Shown here one piece after another: positions 41,498 through 51,439 of a stretch of 64,000 bases of DNA. Under the pieces are notes generated by a model, which saw nothing but the letters and a program-made list of their open reading frames with translations, was not told the DNA's origin and did no database searches. This stretch comes from Succinatimonas sp. UBA6849 (GTDB lineage: Bacteria; Pseudomonadota; Gammaproteobacteria; Enterobacterales; Succinivibrionaceae), in the NCBI GenBank assembly GCA_002449335.1, contig DKDL01000002.1, positions 1-64,000 of the forward strand, read 5' to 3'. Each line of letters opens with the position of its first letter. Positions within the stretch are counted from its first letter, which is position 1. The position numbers were made by a program, and so were the translations under genes.

Positions 41498-41544
41498 TAG
41501 AGATACCCCACATTATAAAAGCGGTGCTGGCAATGTTGCCGTTA

Positions 41545-42168
41545 TTACTTAGAATACAATTCGACGATGAGCTGTTCCTTAATATCGGAAGGTAGCTCAG
41601 CACGTTCAGGATTGCTCTTATAAGTACCCTTCATATGATCGTGATCAACATCGATCCATGTTGGCTTAGTAGCACGCTGTCCTGATAAGTCGATTGCGGC
41701 CTTAATACGTAACTGCTTCTTTGCCTTTTCGCGAACTGCAATAACGTCTGAAGGCTGTACCTGGTAAGAAGGAATGTTTACGATGTGATCGTTAACAGTA
41801 ATTGCCTTGTGGCTTACCAACTGACGTGCTTCCATACGGGTTGAACCAAAACCCATACGATAAACTACGTTATCCAGACGTGCCTCAAGAAGCTGTAACA
41901 GGTTCTCACCGGTGTTACCGTTCATTCTTGATGCTTTCTTGTAGTAGTTACGGAACTGACGCTCTAATACGCCGTAAATACGACGAACCTTCTGCTTCTC
42001 ACGTAACTGCATGCCGTAGTCTGAAAGGCGTGCTTTATTTGCGCCATGCTGACCTGGTGCTGTGTCTAACTTGCACTTGGTGTCAATTGCACGAACACCT
42101 GACTTTAAGAATAAGTCAACACCCTCACGGCGGCTTAATTTCAGGGCTGGACCTGTATATTTTGCCAT
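41545..42168 (-). CDS. rpsD: 30S ribosomal protein S4
   Basis: S4 nucleates 30S assembly on 16S rRNA and in E. coli represses the alpha operon by binding the rpsM leader. The protein has 207 residues (E. coli 206). [14 protein letters not shown] opens it, and the S4 RNA-binding domain is seen in [20 protein letters not shown] and [21 protein letters not shown] matching leader upstream of rpsM suggests the feedback is kept here. Confidence 0.98.
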   Translation of the reverse strand: MAKYTGPALKLSRREGVDLFLKSGVRAIDTKCKLDTAPGQHGANKARLSDYGMQLREKQKVRRIYGVLERQFRNYYKKASRMNGNTGENLLQLLEARLDNVVYRMGFGSTRMEARQLVSHKAITVNDHIVNIPSYQVQPSDVIAVREKAKKQLRIKAAIDLSGQRATKPTWIDVDHDHMKGTYKSNPERAELPSDIKEQLIVELYSK

Positions 42169-42199
42169 TTATCTTTCTCCAGAAATTGAACTCGTTAGG

Positions 42200-42628
42200 T
42201 TATACGCGACGCTTTTTAGGTGGGCGACAACCGTTATGAGGGATTGGGGTAACATCGGTAATATTGGTGATCTTATAACCCTGATTATTTAAAGCACGGA
42301 TTGAAGACTCACGACCAGGACCTGGACCCTTAACCAAAACTTCAAGATTCTTAACACCGAATTCTTTAGCAGCCTCACCAGCACGCTCTGCAGCTACCTG
42401 AGCAGCGTATGGAGTTGACTTACGAGAACCACGGAAACCTGAACCACCAGCGGTTGCCCATGATAGAACATTACCCTGACGGTCTGAGATTGACACGATG
42501 GTGTTATTGAAAGATGCATGGATGTGTGCTACGCCATCAGCAACCTGCTTCTTTGAGCGCTTGCCTGAACGAGCACGTGTAGCAGTAGCAGTAGCTGCCT
42601 GCTGTTCTTTTTTGATTTCTTCAGCCAT
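42200..42628 (-). CDS. rpsK: 30S ribosomal protein S11
   Basis: S11 lies on the 30S platform next to the mRNA exit. The protein has 142 residues (E. coli 129); the extra length is an N-terminal Ala/Thr/Lys-rich segment. Family motifs [40 protein letters not shown] residues and PPKKRRV at the end are present. It lies 10 nt after rpsM. Confidence 0.97.
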   Translation of the reverse strand: MAEEIKKEQQAATATATRARSGKRSKKQVADGVAHIHASFNNTIVSISDRQGNVLSWATAGGSGFRGSRKSTPYAAQVAAERAGEAAKEFGVKNLEVLVKGPGPGRESSIRALNNQGYKITNITDVTPIPHNGCRPPKKRRV

Positions 42629-42638
42629 CTAAGCTCTC

Positions 42639-42995
42639 CTACTTCTTAATGCTCTTGCGAGGACCCTTGCGAGTACGTGCATTGGTCTTAGTACGCTGTC
42701 CACGTACTGGTAAACCTCTGCGGTGACGCAGTCCACGGTAAGTACCAAGGTCGATTAGGCGCTTGATGTTCATAGAAACTTCACGACGAAGATCACCTTC
42801 AACGGTGAACTTAGCCACTTCGGCACGGATTTTATCTACAACAGACTCATCTAAATCTTTAAGTCTTGCAGACTCTTCAACACCTGCGTTAGCAAGAATC
42901 TCGCTTGCGCGGGTTGGGCCGATGCCATAGATTGACTGTAATGCAATCACAGCGATCTTTTGATCAGGCACATTGATGCCAGCTATACGGGCCAC
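42639..42995 (-). CDS. rpsM: 30S ribosomal protein S13
   Basis: S13 contacts the P-site tRNA and the 50S subunit. The start is the GTG at 42995, preceded by AGGAG at 7 nt; this gives 118 residues, the E. coli length, opening [15 protein letters not shown]. coli rpsM also uses GTG, and the start lies within the S4-regulated leader. [20 protein letters not shown] and the basic C-terminus are present. A longer frame reaches back to 43079, but that stretch is leader RNA. Confidence 0.96.
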   Translation of the reverse strand: MARIAGINVPDQKIAVIALQSIYGIGPTRASEILANAGVEESARLKDLDESVVDKIRAEVAKFTVEGDLRREVSMNIKRLIDLGTYRGLRHRRGLPVRGQRTKTNARTRKGPRKSIKK

Positions 42996-43080
42996 TATTG
43001 ATCTCCTAAATATAGGTCGGTTAAAAACAATGGCTGTCGCAAAGCCCGTTAGGATACGCGACAACCGCTCATAGTGCACT
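42996..43080 (-). promoter_or_regulatory. Alpha-operon leader, S4 translational operator (Alpha_RBS type)
   Basis: On the minus strand a 9-bp stem GGTTGTCGC/GCGACAGCC (43058-43066 with 43032-43040) encloses TATCCTAACGGGCTTT. The same TATCCT...ACGGGCTTT core occurs in the E. coli alpha-operon pseudoknot that S4 binds, and the downstream AGGAG and GTG start are in the same relative place. By homology, S4 should repress this whole operon, including both alpha genes. Confidence 0.75.
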
Positions 43081-43132
43081 TTGGCATGTCAGAAAAGCAC
43101 CAAGATGTTACTCTTAGTGCTTAAGCTGTATG

Positions 43133-43161
43133 ATTATACAGATTTTAATTTAAACATGCAA
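43133..43161 (-). promoter_or_regulatory. Promoter of the alpha operon
   Basis: On the minus strand TTGCAT (43156-43161) and a perfect TATAAT (43133-43138) are 17 nt apart. The start would be near 43127, about 130 nt before rpsM. The -10 box lies inside a CTGT-N8-ACAG palindrome (43126-43141). Confidence 0.6.
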
Positions 43162-43173
43162 GCGAACTTGCAT
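43156..43173 (-). repeat. rpmJ 3' hairpin with UUCG loop
   Basis: On the minus strand ATGCAAG and CTTGCAT form a perfect 7-bp stem closed by a TTCG tetraloop, 13 nt after the rpmJ stop. The T tract is weak (GTTTAAATT). It may mark the 3' end of the spc mRNA; its distal arm overlaps the -35 of the alpha-operon promoter. Confidence 0.55.
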
Positions 43174-43186
43174 ATTTAAACAAGCA

Positions 43187-43300
43187 TTAGCCCTGACGCT
43201 GCTTATGCTTTGGATTCTCACAGATAATGCGAACTACACCGTGACGACGAACTACTTTGCAGTTGCGGCACATTTTTTTAACTGAAGCACCAACTTTCAT
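43187..43300 (-). CDS. rpmJ: 50S ribosomal protein L36
   Basis: A 37-residue zinc-ribbon ribosomal protein, [17 protein letters not shown] and ending PKHKQRQG. The zinc ligands C11, C14, C27 and H32 are all present, so this is the zinc-dependent (C+) form. The ATG at 43300 lies 24 nt after the secY stop. It closes the spc operon as in E. coli. Confidence 0.95.
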   Translation of the reverse strand: MKVGASVKKMCRNCKVVRRHGVVRIICENPKHKQRQG

Positions 43301-43324
43301 TTTTATTCTCCAATTAACTAGATA

Positions 43325-44671
43325 TTAACGACCGTAATTTCTTAAGTTTGCCTTACGCATGATATCACCGTACTGTTGATTCATCATATGACTCTGTAAC
43401 TGAGATACGAAGTCCATGCAAACAACTACGATAATTAGTAATGAAGTACCACCGAAGTAGAACTGAACATTAAACCAGTTCATTAGCATCTGTGGAACAA
43501 GGCATACTAATACCATGTATAAAGAACCACTTAAGGTTAAGCGAGTCATTACCTTATCAATGAATCTTGCAGTTTGCTCACCAGGACGAATACCTGGAAT
43601 GAAAGCACCACCCTTCTTCAAGTTATCTGCTATCTCACGAGGATTAAACACAAGTGCAGTATAGAAGAATGTGAAGAAAATGATTGCTGCAGCATACAAT
43701 AATTCATATAGAGGCTGACCTGGCTGTAAAAAGACAGAAATGCTACCTAAAACGTTAGATACAGCATTATCGCCTTGGCCGAACCAAGATACAACGGTAC
43801 CAGGGAACAGAATAATTGACGAAGCAAAGATTGCTGGAATAACACCTGATAAGTTGATCTTTAATGGTAAATTAGAGCGTGGCTGAGAGTAGATTCGATT
43901 ACCCATTTGGCGTTTAGCGTATTCGATAACAATCTTACGCTGACCGCGCTCAACGAAAACCACGAAGAAGGTCACTAGGACCACTACTACACCAATAATC
44001 AGCAATGCGATTGTTGACAAGTCACCCTGACGAGACTGCTCGAAAGTTCTTGCTAAAGCTGATGGTAGACCTGCAACGATACCAGCGAAAATGATCAATG
44101 AAATACCATTTCCGATGCCACGTTCAGTGATCTGCTCACCTAACCACATCAAAAGCATTGTACCGGTTACTAAGCTTACTGTAGTAACAAAGTAGAATCC
44201 AAAACCAGGATTATCTACTAAACCTGGCATCATGTTTGGAATACCTGTTGCCATACCGAAAGCTTGAAGAGCTGCTAAAAATACAGTAGCAACACGTGTG
44301 TACTGAGTAATCTTACGACGACCAGACTCACCTTCTTTCTTAAGCTCTGCTAAATTTTTGTTTAGCACAGCAAGTAACTGGATGATAATAGATGCAGAGA
44401 TATATGGCATGATACCTAATGCTAAAACTGATGCACGCTCAAGAGCGCCACCAGAGAACATATTGAACATGCCAATAATGGTTCCGCTTTGCGAATCGAA
44501 AACACGCTCAAGAACGTCAGCATTCACACCTGGAACAGGAATAAATGAACCAAGTCTGAACATGATCAGAGCAATCACAACAAACAAAAGACGCTGACGA
44601 ATTTCGCCAGTGCCCTTAGATTGCTGAGCAGCCATTTCACGACTTCTCTCAAATAGCGATTTTCTAGCCAT
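43325..44671 (-). CDS. secY: Protein translocase subunit SecY
   Basis: SecY forms the inner-membrane protein-conducting channel with SecE and SecG. The ATG at 44671 follows GAGG by 6 nt, giving 448 residues (E. coli 443). Ten transmembrane helices are evident; the N-terminal plug region SFIPVPGVN, the cytoplasmic loop [15 protein letters not shown] and the C-terminal [15 protein letters not shown] are conserved. It lies in its usual place between rplO and rpmJ. Confidence 0.97.
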   Translation of the reverse strand: MARKSLFERSREMAAQQSKGTGEIRQRLLFVVIALIMFRLGSFIPVPGVNADVLERVFDSQSGTIIGMFNMFSGGALERASVLALGIMPYISASIIIQLLAVLNKNLAELKKEGESGRRKITQYTRVATVFLAALQAFGMATGIPNMMPGLVDNPGFGFYFVTTVSLVTGTMLLMWLGEQITERGIGNGISLIIFAGIVAGLPSALARTFEQSRQGDLSTIALLIIGVVVVLVTFFVVFVERGQRKIVIEYAKRQMGNRIYSQPRSNLPLKINLSGVIPAIFASSIILFPGTVVSWFGQGDNAVSNVLGSISVFLQPGQPLYELLYAAAIIFFTFFYTALVFNPREIADNLKKGGAFIPGIRPGEQTARFIDKVMTRLTLSGSLYMVLVCLVPQMLMNWFNVQFYFGGTSLLIIVVVCMDFVSQLQSHMMNQQYGDIMRKANLRNYGR

Positions 44672-44711
44672 GCAAAACCTCATTAAGGGGCCATTTAGGC
44701 CCCCTTTTTAA

Positions 44712-45314
44712 TTACTTAGCTGAAGCAGCCTTCTTTGCTGCTTTCTGCTCTGCAGTTTTCTTAGCAGGCTTCTGCTTGCCAGCTGCAGCTAGAGCCTCAA
44801 GACGTGACTTCTGCTTAGCAGCAGATTTAGCGTTTGACTTCTCTAAACGAGCAGCTGCATCAGTGATGTACTGAGCAACTTCTACGGTACCACCAACTGC
44901 TTCAATAGCAGCTTTAGCACCCTTAGTTACGCCTACTCCCTTTAAGGTGATCTTCTTAGTGAAGTTAGGAACGCGTGATAATACTACCTTAACGTACTTA
45001 ACTTTCTTGTTGATTAAGCGAGCTGCTAATAAAGCTGCCATATCAACTACATCACCCTCAATACGATTTAAATCGTTTAAGGTAACCTGAGCAGTAACGT
45101 CAGCCTTTGGAGACCAGAAACCAAACTTTGGTAAACGGATCTTCATTGGCATCTGACCGCCTTCGAAACCTGGACGCTTGTGAGCACTCTTACGAGCACC
45201 AGCACCTTTAACACCACGACCACAGGTCTTGCCTAAGCCAGAGCCAATACCACGACCAACGCGAACAGCTGCTTTACGTGAGCCTTCTGCAGGCTTTAAA
45301 GTATCTAAACGCAT
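44712..45314 (-). CDS. rplO: 50S ribosomal protein L15 with C-terminal extension
   Basis: Residues 1-147 match E. coli L15 (144 residues), with [39 protein letters not shown] and the C-terminal [14 protein letters not shown]. About 53 further residues form a Lys/Ala/Gln-rich tail (148-200), predicted helical or disordered. The tail is unlike E. coli L15 and could contact rRNA. rpmD lies 3 nt upstream. Confidence 0.95.
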   Translation of the reverse strand: MRLDTLKPAEGSRKAAVRVGRGIGSGLGKTCGRGVKGAGARKSAHKRPGFEGGQMPMKIRLPKFGFWSPKADVTAQVTLNDLNRIEGDVVDMAALLAARLINKKVKYVKVVLSRVPNFTKKITLKGVGVTKGAKAAIEAVGGTVEVAQYITDAAARLEKSNAKSAAKQKSRLEALAAAGKQKPAKKTAEQKAAKKAASAK

Positions 45315-45317
45315 GTT

Positions 45318-45503
45318 TTACTCCTCGACTTTTAGCAAGTAGCTAACCTTATTGATCATACCGCGAACTGAAGGAGTATCCTCTAACTCAACGGTGTGAC
45401 GAATGCGGCGTAAGCCTAAACCCTTAACGGTAGCAATGTGCTTTGGCTGACGACCAATAGTGCTCTTAATTAGAGTAACTTTAACGGTTTTCTTATCTGC
45501 CAT
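45318..45503 (-). CDS. rpmD: 50S ribosomal protein L30
   Basis: A 61-residue L30 protein (E. coli 59). [20 protein letters not shown] and [20 protein letters not shown] carry the family pattern. It is 3 nt after rpsE and 3 nt before rplO in the standard spc order. Confidence 0.96.
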   Translation of the reverse strand: MADKKTVKVTLIKSTIGRQPKHIATVKGLGLRRIRHTVELEDTPSVRGMINKVSYLLKVEE

Positions 45504-45506
45504 TTT

Positions 45507-46013
45507 TTACTCCATGATTTCCTTCACTGAAAGGCCACGCTTTGCAGCAATTGCCTCAGGAGTACGCATAGAAGCTAAAGCAGCAACAGTTGCTCTTACA
45601 ACGTTGATTGGGTTGGTTGAACCATAAGCCTTAGCTAAAACATTACGAACACCAGCAACTTCTAGAACAGCACGCATAGCACCACCAGCAATAATACCGG
45701 TACCTTCTGATGCAGGCTGCATGTAAACCATAGAACCTGAATGCTCACCCTTAACTGAGTGGTACAGAGTACCATTGTTTAGGCTGATGTTGTTGTTTAC
45801 GTTACGACGAGCCTGCTCAATTGCCTTCTGAATTGCAGCTGGTACTTCGCCTGCTTTACCGTAACCATAACCTACACGGCCGTTACCATCACCAACTACT
45901 GTTAAAGCGGTGAAAGAGAAAATACGACCACCTTTTACTACTTTAGCTACACGATTTACAGCTACTAACTTCTCTTGTAGCTCGCCAGCCTGAGTTTCAT
46001 CTTTGTGTTGCAT
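45507..46013 (-). CDS. rpsE: 30S ribosomal protein S5
   Basis: S5 shapes the mRNA entry channel and helps maintain fidelity. The ATG at 46013 follows an AGGAG that overlaps the rplR stop codon; this gives 168 residues (E. coli 167). The S5 RNA-binding motif [20 protein letters not shown] and [17 protein letters not shown] are intact, as is the C-terminal [13 protein letters not shown]. Confidence 0.96.
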   Translation of the reverse strand: MQHKDETQAGELQEKLVAVNRVAKVVKGGRIFSFTALTVVGDGNGRVGYGYGKAGEVPAAIQKAIEQARRNVNNNISLNNGTLYHSVKGEHSGSMVYMQPASEGTGIIAGGAMRAVLEVAGVRNVLAKAYGSTNPINVVRATVAALASMRTPEAIAAKRGLSVKEIME

Positions 46014-46023
46014 TTTCACACTC

Positions 46024-46377
46024 CTAGAACTTGAGGCCAGCTTCACGTGCTGCGTCAGCTAATGCTGCAACGCGGCCATGATACTGATAGCCTGATCTGT
46101 CAAAAGCTACGGTGTCAACCTTAGCTGCGATTGCACGCTCGGCAACAGCCTTACCAACAACTTTGGCAGCTTCTACGTTACCAGTGTACTTAAGACCCTT
46201 TACTAGGTCCTTATCTAAAGTGCTAGCTGAAGCTAAAACACGGTTATCATTGCTGATAATCTGAGCATAGATGTGACGTGGAGTACGGGTAACAACTAAA
46301 CGAGTTACACCTAACTCATGCATCTTTGCACGAGATTTAGTAGCGCGGCGAATGCGTGCTTCTTTCTTATCGAACAT
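46024..46377 (-). CDS. rplR: 50S ribosomal protein L18
   Basis: L18 binds 5S rRNA with L5 and L25. The protein has 117 residues, as in E. coli. It opens [19 protein letters not shown] and includes [16 protein letters not shown] and the C-terminal [20 protein letters not shown]. It lies between rplF and rpsE. Confidence 0.97.
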   Translation of the reverse strand: MFDKKEARIRRATKSRAKMHELGVTRLVVTRTPRHIYAQIISNDNRVLASASTLDKDLVKGLKYTGNVEAAKVVGKAVAERAIAAKVDTVAFDRSGYQYHGRVAALADAAREAGLKF

Positions 46378-46391
46378 GTTATGCCACCCTA

Positions 46392-46925
46392 TTATTTCTT
46401 CTTAGCTTCTTTAATGTGAATGATTTCGTCTGCATAACGAACACCTTTGCCCTTATATGGCTCTGGAGCACGGAATGCGCGAACCTTTGCAGCAACCTGA
46501 CCTAATAAAGCCTTATCATAGCTCTTTAGGATGATGTCAGTCTGAGATGGAGTCTCAGCAGTAACACCTTCAGGTAACTCGTAGTCTATTGGGTGAGAGT
46601 AACCTAAAATTAGGTTTAAGGTCTTACCCTTAACAGCTGCACGGTAACCAACACCAACAAGCTTTAAAGCCTTCTCGAAACCTTTATCTAAACCAACAAC
46701 CATGTTGTGTAATAAAGCACGTGAAGTACCTGACTGCATGTTTGACTCAGTGGTATCTTCCTTCTGAATAACTAAGATCTGGTTATTCTCGTACTTAACA
46801 CCAACTGTTGGATGTAAATTTAAGGTCATCTCGCCTTTCTTAGACTTGATGGTAACCTTCTGACCGTCGAGAGTAACTTCGACGCCCTGAGGAACTGCGA
46901 TATGTTCCTTAGCAATACGTGACAT
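46392..46925 (-). CDS. rplF: 50S ribosomal protein L6
   Basis: L6 lies near the factor-binding site of the 50S subunit. The protein has 177 residues, as in E. coli. Two L6 folds are evident, with [20 protein letters not shown] in the linker and the signature [16 protein letters not shown] near the C-terminus. Confidence 0.97.
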   Translation of the reverse strand: MSRIAKEHIAVPQGVEVTLDGQKVTIKSKKGEMTLNLHPTVGVKYENNQILVIQKEDTTESNMQSGTSRALLHNMVVGLDKGFEKALKLVGVGYRAAVKGKTLNLILGYSHPIDYELPEGVTAETPSQTDIILKSYDKALLGQVAAKVRAFRAPEPYKGKGVRYADEIIHIKEAKKK

Positions 46926-46938
46926 GTTGCCTCCCTAA

Positions 46939-47328
46939 TTATGCGACGTAGCAAATAACTTCGCCGCCCAAGCCGTCCTTACGGGCAGCACGATCGGTCA
47001 TTAAGCCTTTAGAAGTTGAAATAACAGCGATACCTAAACCATTCATGATACGTGGTAATTCGCTGCTTCTCTTGTAAATACGCAGACCAGGACGTGATAC
47101 ACGCTTGATCATTTCGATTACAGGAGCGCCTTCATAATATTTCAGGCCAATTTCTAAAACTTTCTTAACTTCACCATTCTCTGCAACAGAAGAAACATAA
47201 CCTTCTTTTAATAGCAGATTAGCTAAAGCAACCTTTAACTTAGATGAAGGCATTGTAACTGAAACTTTGCCAGATGCCTGGCCGTTGCGAATGCGGGTTA
47301 ATAAATCCGCAATAGGATCTTGCATCAT
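46939..47328 (-). CDS. rpsH: 30S ribosomal protein S8
   Basis: S8 binds helix 21 of 16S rRNA; in E. coli it also represses the spc operon at the rplE start. The protein has 129 residues (E. coli 130). It opens [17 protein letters not shown] and ends with the family motif [19 protein letters not shown]. Confidence 0.97.
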   Translation of the reverse strand: MMQDPIADLLTRIRNGQASGKVSVTMPSSKLKVALANLLLKEGYVSSVAENGEVKKVLEIGLKYYEGAPVIEMIKRVSRPGLRIYKRSSELPRIMNGLGIAVISTSKGLMTDRAARKDGLGGEVICYVA

Positions 47329-47342
47329 TTGTATCTCTCCTC

Positions 47343-47648
47343 TTACCAGCTAGCCTTGTGTAGACCAGGGATTTCGCCACGCATCATGTGCTCACGTAGC
47401 TTAATACGGCATAAACCGAATTTACGTAAGTAACCATGTGGACGACCTGTCTCACTGCAGCGATTACGCTGACGTGAAGGGCTTGAATCACGTGGTAGTG
47501 CTGCTAAAGCCTGCACTGCTGCGAAACGCTCTTCATCTGAAGCAGATACGCTAGAAATAATCTTTTTGAGATCTGCGCGCTTTGCACGATACTGTTCTGC
47601 TAAACGCTTTCTTTTAAGATCTCTGTAAATCATTGAAGTCTTAGCCAT
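47343..47648 (-). CDS. rpsN: 30S ribosomal protein S14
   Basis: A 101-residue S14, the long, zinc-free form found in E. coli (101 residues). [20 protein letters not shown] and [21 protein letters not shown] match the family; the CxxC pairs of the short zinc form are absent. It lies between rplE and rpsH. Confidence 0.97.
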   Translation of the reverse strand: MAKTSMIYRDLKRKRLAEQYRAKRADLKKIISSVSASDEERFAAVQALAALPRDSSPSRQRNRCSETGRPHGYLRKFGLCRIKLREHMMRGEIPGLHKASW

Positions 47649-47663
47649 TAGTTCGTCCTCGAA

Positions 47664-48215
47664 TTACTTGTGGGCCTGAGTACGGAATGGGAAGTTGAAA
47701 GCCTCTAATAAAGCTTTACCTTCTTCATCTGTCTTAGCTGTTGTGGTGATAGTGATATCTAAACCACGAACTGCATCAACTTTATCAAAGTCGATCTCAG
47801 GGAAAATGATCTGCTCACGTACACCCATTGAGTAATTTCCTCTGCCATCGAATGACTTAGCAGATAAACCACGGAAATCACGGATACGTGGAATTGCGAT
47901 CACAATTAAACGCTCGAGGAACTCCCACATACGCTCACCGCGTAGTGTAACTTTACAGCCGATTGGATAGCCCTCACGAATATGGAAGCCCGCTACGGAT
48001 TTGCGAACTTTGGTGATTAGAGGCTTCTGACCAGCAATTGCGGTCATATCGCGTGCAGCATTCTCTAAAACTTTCTTATCTGCAACTGCTTCACCAACAC
48101 CCATATTCAGGGTGATCTTCTCAATCCGAGGGACTTGCATGATTGTCTTGTAACCAAATTTTTCTGTTAAGGCTTTGATTACTTCCTGCTTGTATAGATC
48201 ATGCAGTTTCGCCAT
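47664..48215 (-). CDS. rplE: 50S ribosomal protein L5
   Basis: L5 binds 5S rRNA and contacts P-site tRNA. The protein has 183 residues (E. coli 179). [40 protein letters not shown] and [19 protein letters not shown] are diagnostic. It is 23 nt after rplX. Confidence 0.97.
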   Translation of the reverse strand: MAKLHDLYKQEVIKALTEKFGYKTIMQVPRIEKITLNMGVGEAVADKKVLENAARDMTAIAGQKPLITKVRKSVAGFHIREGYPIGCKVTLRGERMWEFLERLIVIAIPRIRDFRGLSAKSFDGRGNYSMGVREQIIFPEIDFDKVDAVRGLDITITTTAKTDEEGKALLEAFNFPFRTQAHK

Positions 48216-48238
48216 CGTTATTCTCCTTTAATTAACGC

Positions 48239-48568
48239 TTACTTGGCTGATGAAGAAATGATCTTGTCATTTGACTTGAAGAAACGAACCTTTTTACCGT
48301 CTTCGATTCTGAAGCCAACACGATCAGCCTTCTTAGTATCTGGGTTGTAGATTGCAACATTAGAAACATCAATAGGTGCTTCGATGTCTACAATACCGCC
48401 CTGAACGCCAAGATTTGGGTTAGGTTTCTGGTGTTTTTTCTTGACATTAATGCCTTCAACTAACACCTTGTGCTCACTAGTTAAAACACGGGTAACTTTA
48501 CCAGTCTTGCCCTTGTCCTTACCTGTGATAACGATTACTTCATCGTTGGTGCGAATTTTCGCTGCCAT
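48239..48568 (-). CDS. rplX: 50S ribosomal protein L24
   Basis: L24 starts assembly of the 50S subunit. The protein has 109 residues (E. coli 104). The KOW motif [20 protein letters not shown] and [20 protein letters not shown] are clear. It follows rplN by 21 nt. Confidence 0.97.
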   Translation of the reverse strand: MAAKIRTNDEVIVITGKDKGKTGKVTRVLTSEHKVLVEGINVKKKHQKPNPNLGVQGGIVDIEAPIDVSNVAIYNPDTKKADRVGFRIEDGKKVRFFKSNDKIISSSAK

Positions 48569-48589
48569 TTTATTAATACTCCCTGTAAA

Positions 48590-48958
48590 TTAGAGTACTT
48601 CTGGAGCTAAAGATACAATCTTCATAAATTGCTCTGAACGTAGTTCACGAGTAACTGGTCCGAAGATACGAGTACCGATAGGCTCATGCTGAGCAGTTAA
48701 TAAAACTGCTGCGTTAGTGTCAAAGCGAATTACTGAACCGTCTGGTCTGCGAACACCTTTCTTGGTGCGAACAACAACAGCGTCTAGTACGTCGCCCTTC
48801 TTAACCTTGCCGCGTGGAATTGCGTCTTTAACAGACACCTTAATAATGTCGCCAATGCCAGCGTAACGGCGGTGTGAACCACCTAAAACCTTAATACACT
48901 GAACTGCACGTGCGCCAGAATTATCGGCAACGTCAAGCATGCTTTGCATCTGGATCAT
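48590..48958 (-). CDS. rplN: 50S ribosomal protein L14
   Basis: L14 forms an intersubunit bridge. The protein has 122 residues (E. coli 123). It opens [20 protein letters not shown] and ends with [20 protein letters not shown]. It is the first gene after the rpsQ terminator, so the spc transcription unit starts here; I could not fix its promoter in the 48959-49030 spacer. Confidence 0.97.
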   Translation of the reverse strand: MIQMQSMLDVADNSGARAVQCIKVLGGSHRRYAGIGDIIKVSVKDAIPRGKVKKGDVLDAVVVRTKKGVRRPDGSVIRFDTNAAVLLTAQHEPIGTRIFGPVTRELRSEQFMKIVSLAPEVL

Positions 48959-49030
48959 TTCAAATGCTCCGGTTAAATATAAAAAAACAACTCTCTAAAA
49001 CTAATTTAGAAAGGCGCTAAAATATACCAT

Positions 49031-49075
49031 AAAAAAAATGAGACCGCAAGCATATATTCTCGCGGTCTCTCTCAT
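49031..49075 (-). terminator. Terminator between S10 and spc operons (after rpsQ)
   Basis: GAGACCGC (49040-49047) and GCGGTCTC (49062-49069) form an 8-bp GC-rich stem with a 14-nt loop. On the minus strand it is followed by ATTTTTTTT, 17 nt after the rpsQ stop. Confidence 0.85.
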
Positions 49076-49085
49076 TTGTTAGAGA

Positions 49086-49355
49086 TTAGGCGTTCTGAGC
49101 CTTCTCGATCACGCTAACTAGTTTCCAAGAAATAGTCTTAGCAACTGGCTTGCATTCACAAATCTCAACAATATCACCTACGTGAGCAGCGTTCTCAACG
49201 TCTGATACGTGGAACTTGGTAGTACGAGTAATAATCTTACCGTATACTGGATGAGCAATACGGCGCTCTACTGCTACTACACAAGCTTTCTGCATCTTAT
49301 CGCTTACAACGCGACCGCGAAGAGAGCGAGCTACTTTTGCATTTTGTTCTGACAT
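49086..49355 (-). CDS. rpsQ: 30S ribosomal protein S17
   Basis: S17 is a primary 16S rRNA binder. The protein has 89 residues (E. coli 84). [20 protein letters not shown] and the signature [20 protein letters not shown] are present. It is the last gene of the S10 operon. Confidence 0.97.
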   Translation of the reverse strand: MSEQNAKVARSLRGRVVSDKMQKACVVAVERRIAHPVYGKIITRTTKFHVSDVENAAHVGDIVEICECKPVAKTISWKLVSVIEKAQNA

Positions 49356-49367
49356 TTAACTCTACCT

Positions 49368-49571
49368 CTACTTTGCGCTCTCTGAGTTTAATTTCTCAGA
49401 AAGGATTGTGTTAATACGTGCGATATCGCGACGTACCTTACGAACGTTATCAGTCTGCTGTAACTGACCAGTCTTTAACTGAAAACGTAGGTTGAACTGC
49501 TCGCGCTGAAGATTTGAGAGTTCAGTCTTTAAGTCTTCAACTGACTTATTGCGTAAATCGTTTGCTTGCAT
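49368..49571 (-). CDS. rpmC: 50S ribosomal protein L29
   Basis: L29 lies at the exit tunnel beside L23. The protein has 67 residues (E. coli 63). The pattern [20 protein letters not shown] and [15 protein letters not shown] is diagnostic. Its start overlaps the rplP stop by one base (TAATG). Confidence 0.97.
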   Translation of the reverse strand: MQANDLRNKSVEDLKTELSNLQREQFNLRFQLKTGQLQQTDNVRKVRRDIARINTILSEKLNSESAK

Positions 49572-49984
49572 TAGATCACCTGCTTACGAACGAAGGTGGT
49601 AGTTACTGATAATTTTGCTGAAGCAAGACGGAAAGCCTCACGAGCAACTTCTTCACTAATGCCACCGATTTCGAAAAGTACACGACCAGGCTGAATTGGA
49701 GCAACCCAGTACTCAACAGTACCTTTACCTTTACCCATACGAACACCAAGAGCTTTCTGAGTGATTGGCTTGTCTGGGAACACACGGATCCAAACTTTAC
49801 CTTCACGCTTCATCTCACGAGTGAACGCACGACGTGCAGCTTCGATCTCACGAGCAGTAATCTGGCCGCGAGATGTAGCCTTAAGACCAAACTCACCGAA
49901 AGATACGATTGAGCCAGCGTATGCTAAGCCTTCATTACGACCTTTCTGAGTCTTACGATATTTTGTACGTTTAGGTTGTAACAC
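49571..49984 (-). CDS. rplP: 50S ribosomal protein L16
   Basis: L16 lies by the A-site and peptidyl transferase centre. The protein has 137 residues (E. coli 136). [20 protein letters not shown] opens it, with [20 protein letters not shown] and [20 protein letters not shown] following. It precedes rpmC. Confidence 0.97.
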   Translation of the reverse strand: MLQPKRTKYRKTQKGRNEGLAYAGSIVSFGEFGLKATSRGQITAREIEAARRAFTREMKREGKVWIRVFPDKPITQKALGVRMGKGKGTVEYWVAPIQPGRVLFEIGGISEEVAREAFRLASAKLSVTTTFVRKQVI

Positions 49985-49998
49985 TTATACTTCCTCCG

Positions 49999-50784
49999 TT
50001 ACTCAGCAGCCTTTGAAGCTGGAGCTTCTTCGGTCTTCTTAGCACCGCGACGGCCACGGCCATTGCGAGCCTGGTTGTCATCACGACGGCCACGACGACC
50101 TGCTGGAGCAGCTGCATTGTTACGGTCTTCGGTCTCTTCCTGAGTTAAAGGTAAACCACCTAAAACTTCACCCTTGAAGATCCAAACCTTAACACCGATT
50201 ACACCATAGGTTGTTACTGCTTCTGATAAAGCGTAGTCGATATCAGCACGTAGTGTGTGTAGAGGTACACGACCTTCACGTAACCACTCTGAACGAGCGA
50301 TTTCAGCACCACCTAAACGGCCTGATACTTCAACCTTGATACCCTTAGCACCAGCACGCATAGCGTTCTGAATTGCTTTCTTCATAGCGCGACGGAACAT
50401 TACACGGCGCTCTAACTGAGAAGCAATAGAATCTGCTACTAACTTAGCGTCTAAATCAGGCTTGCGAATCTCGCTGATATTAACCTGAGCTGGAACACCT
50501 GCGATTGCAGAGATCTTCTGACGTAACTTCTCAACATCCTCACCCTTCTTACCGATTACGATACCAGGACGAGCGGTGCAGATGGTTACACGAATGCTCT
50601 TTGCAGGACGATCAATAACGATCTTTGATACAGATGCGTTCTTTAACTCGTTGGTTAAATACTTACGAACTGCAGAGTCGCTCTTGATGTTAGCAGGGAA
50701 ATTTGCAGTAGATGCATACCAAACAGATGAGTATGGTCTAGTGATACCAAGTCTGATTCCGTTTGGATTAATTTTCTGACCCAT
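49999..50784 (-). CDS. rpsC: 30S ribosomal protein S3 with long basic tail
   Basis: S3 lines the mRNA entry tunnel. The protein has 261 residues against 233 in E. coli. [20 protein letters not shown] opens it, the KH motif is [20 protein letters not shown] and the C-terminal domain contains [20 protein letters not shown]. The last 45 or so residues form an Arg/Gly/Asn-rich tail with GRRGRR and RGRRGAKK. Confidence 0.96.
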   Translation of the reverse strand: MGQKINPNGIRLGITRPYSSVWYASTANFPANIKSDSAVRKYLTNELKNASVSKIVIDRPAKSIRVTICTARPGIVIGKKGEDVEKLRQKISAIAGVPAQVNISEIRKPDLDAKLVADSIASQLERRVMFRRAMKKAIQNAMRAGAKGIKVEVSGRLGGAEIARSEWLREGRVPLHTLRADIDYALSEAVTTYGVIGVKVWIFKGEVLGGLPLTQEETEDRNNAAAPAGRRGRRDDNQARNGRGRRGAKKTEEAPASKAAE

Positions 50785-50786
50785 GA

Positions 50787-51128
50787 TTACTCCCTAACGC
50801 TATCTGCTACAACAACAGTGATATGAGAAGTACGCTTTACAATGCGATCTGCACGGCCTTTAGCACGTGGCATGATACGCTTTAGTGAAGGACCCTCATC
50901 AACCATGATCTTTGCAACAACTAAATCGTCGATGTCTAAAGACTGGTTGTGCTCTGCATTAGCAATTGCTGAGAGCAGTACTTTACGGATAATAGCAGCA
51001 GCCTTACGAGGGCTGAACTGTAATAAATCCAAAGCTTTCTGAACAGGTAAACCGCGAACTTGATCAGCGACCAAGCGAGTTCTCTGTGCAGAAGAACGAG
51101 CATAACGGTGTATTGCTTTAACTTCCAT
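50787..51128 (-). CDS. rplV: 50S ribosomal protein L22
   Basis: L22 extends a loop into the exit tunnel. The ATG at 51128 (GGAG 9 nt upstream) gives 113 residues (E. coli 110). [20 protein letters not shown] and [20 protein letters not shown] are the family motifs. A longer frame would begin at TTG without a ribosome site. Confidence 0.95.
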   Translation of the reverse strand: MEVKAIHRYARSSAQRTRLVADQVRGLPVQKALDLLQFSPRKAAAIIRKVLLSAIANAEHNQSLDIDDLVVAKIMVDEGPSLKRIMPRAKGRADRIVKRTSHITVVVADSVRE

Positions 51129-51143
51129 TACATTAAACTCCAA

Positions 51144-51419
51144 TTAGGCCTTAGCATCAGTTGCTACGGTGTGACCCTTAAAGGTACGAGTAGGTGCAAA
51201 CTCACCTAACTTGTGACCAACCATTTCGTCTGAAACGAATACAGGTACGTGCTGACGACCGTTATGAACAGCGATGGTCATTCCAATCATCTGTGGAATG
51301 ATAACTGAACGGCGTGACCAGGTCTTGATTGGCTTCTTGTCGCCAGTCTGCTGGACCTGCAGTACCTTCTTTAGTAAGGACGCATCAATAAATGGACCTT
51401 TCTTTAAAGAACGTGGCAT
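51144..51419 (-). CDS. rpsS: 30S ribosomal protein S19
   Basis: S19 sits in the 30S head with S13. The protein has 91 residues (E. coli 92). [19 protein letters not shown] opens it, and [18 protein letters not shown] is the signature. It lies between rplB and rplV. Confidence 0.97.
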   Translation of the reverse strand: MPRSLKKGPFIDASLLKKVLQVQQTGDKKPIKTWSRRSVIIPQMIGMTIAVHNGRQHVPVFVSDEMVGHKLGEFAPTRTFKGHTVATDAKA

Positions 51420-51439
51420 GTTATATCCTCGCTAATCGA

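Noticed and set aside
42996..43079. N-terminal extension of rpsM back to 43079
   Set aside because: The S13 family begins at the MARIAG-type sequence. The upstream codons coincide with the S4 leader, and AGGAG precedes the GTG at 42995.
44685..44707. Terminator between rplO and secY
   Set aside because: GGGGCC/GGCCCC forms a stem, but the T tract follows only on the plus strand, against the direction of the operon. On the minus strand the stem runs straight into the secY ribosome site.
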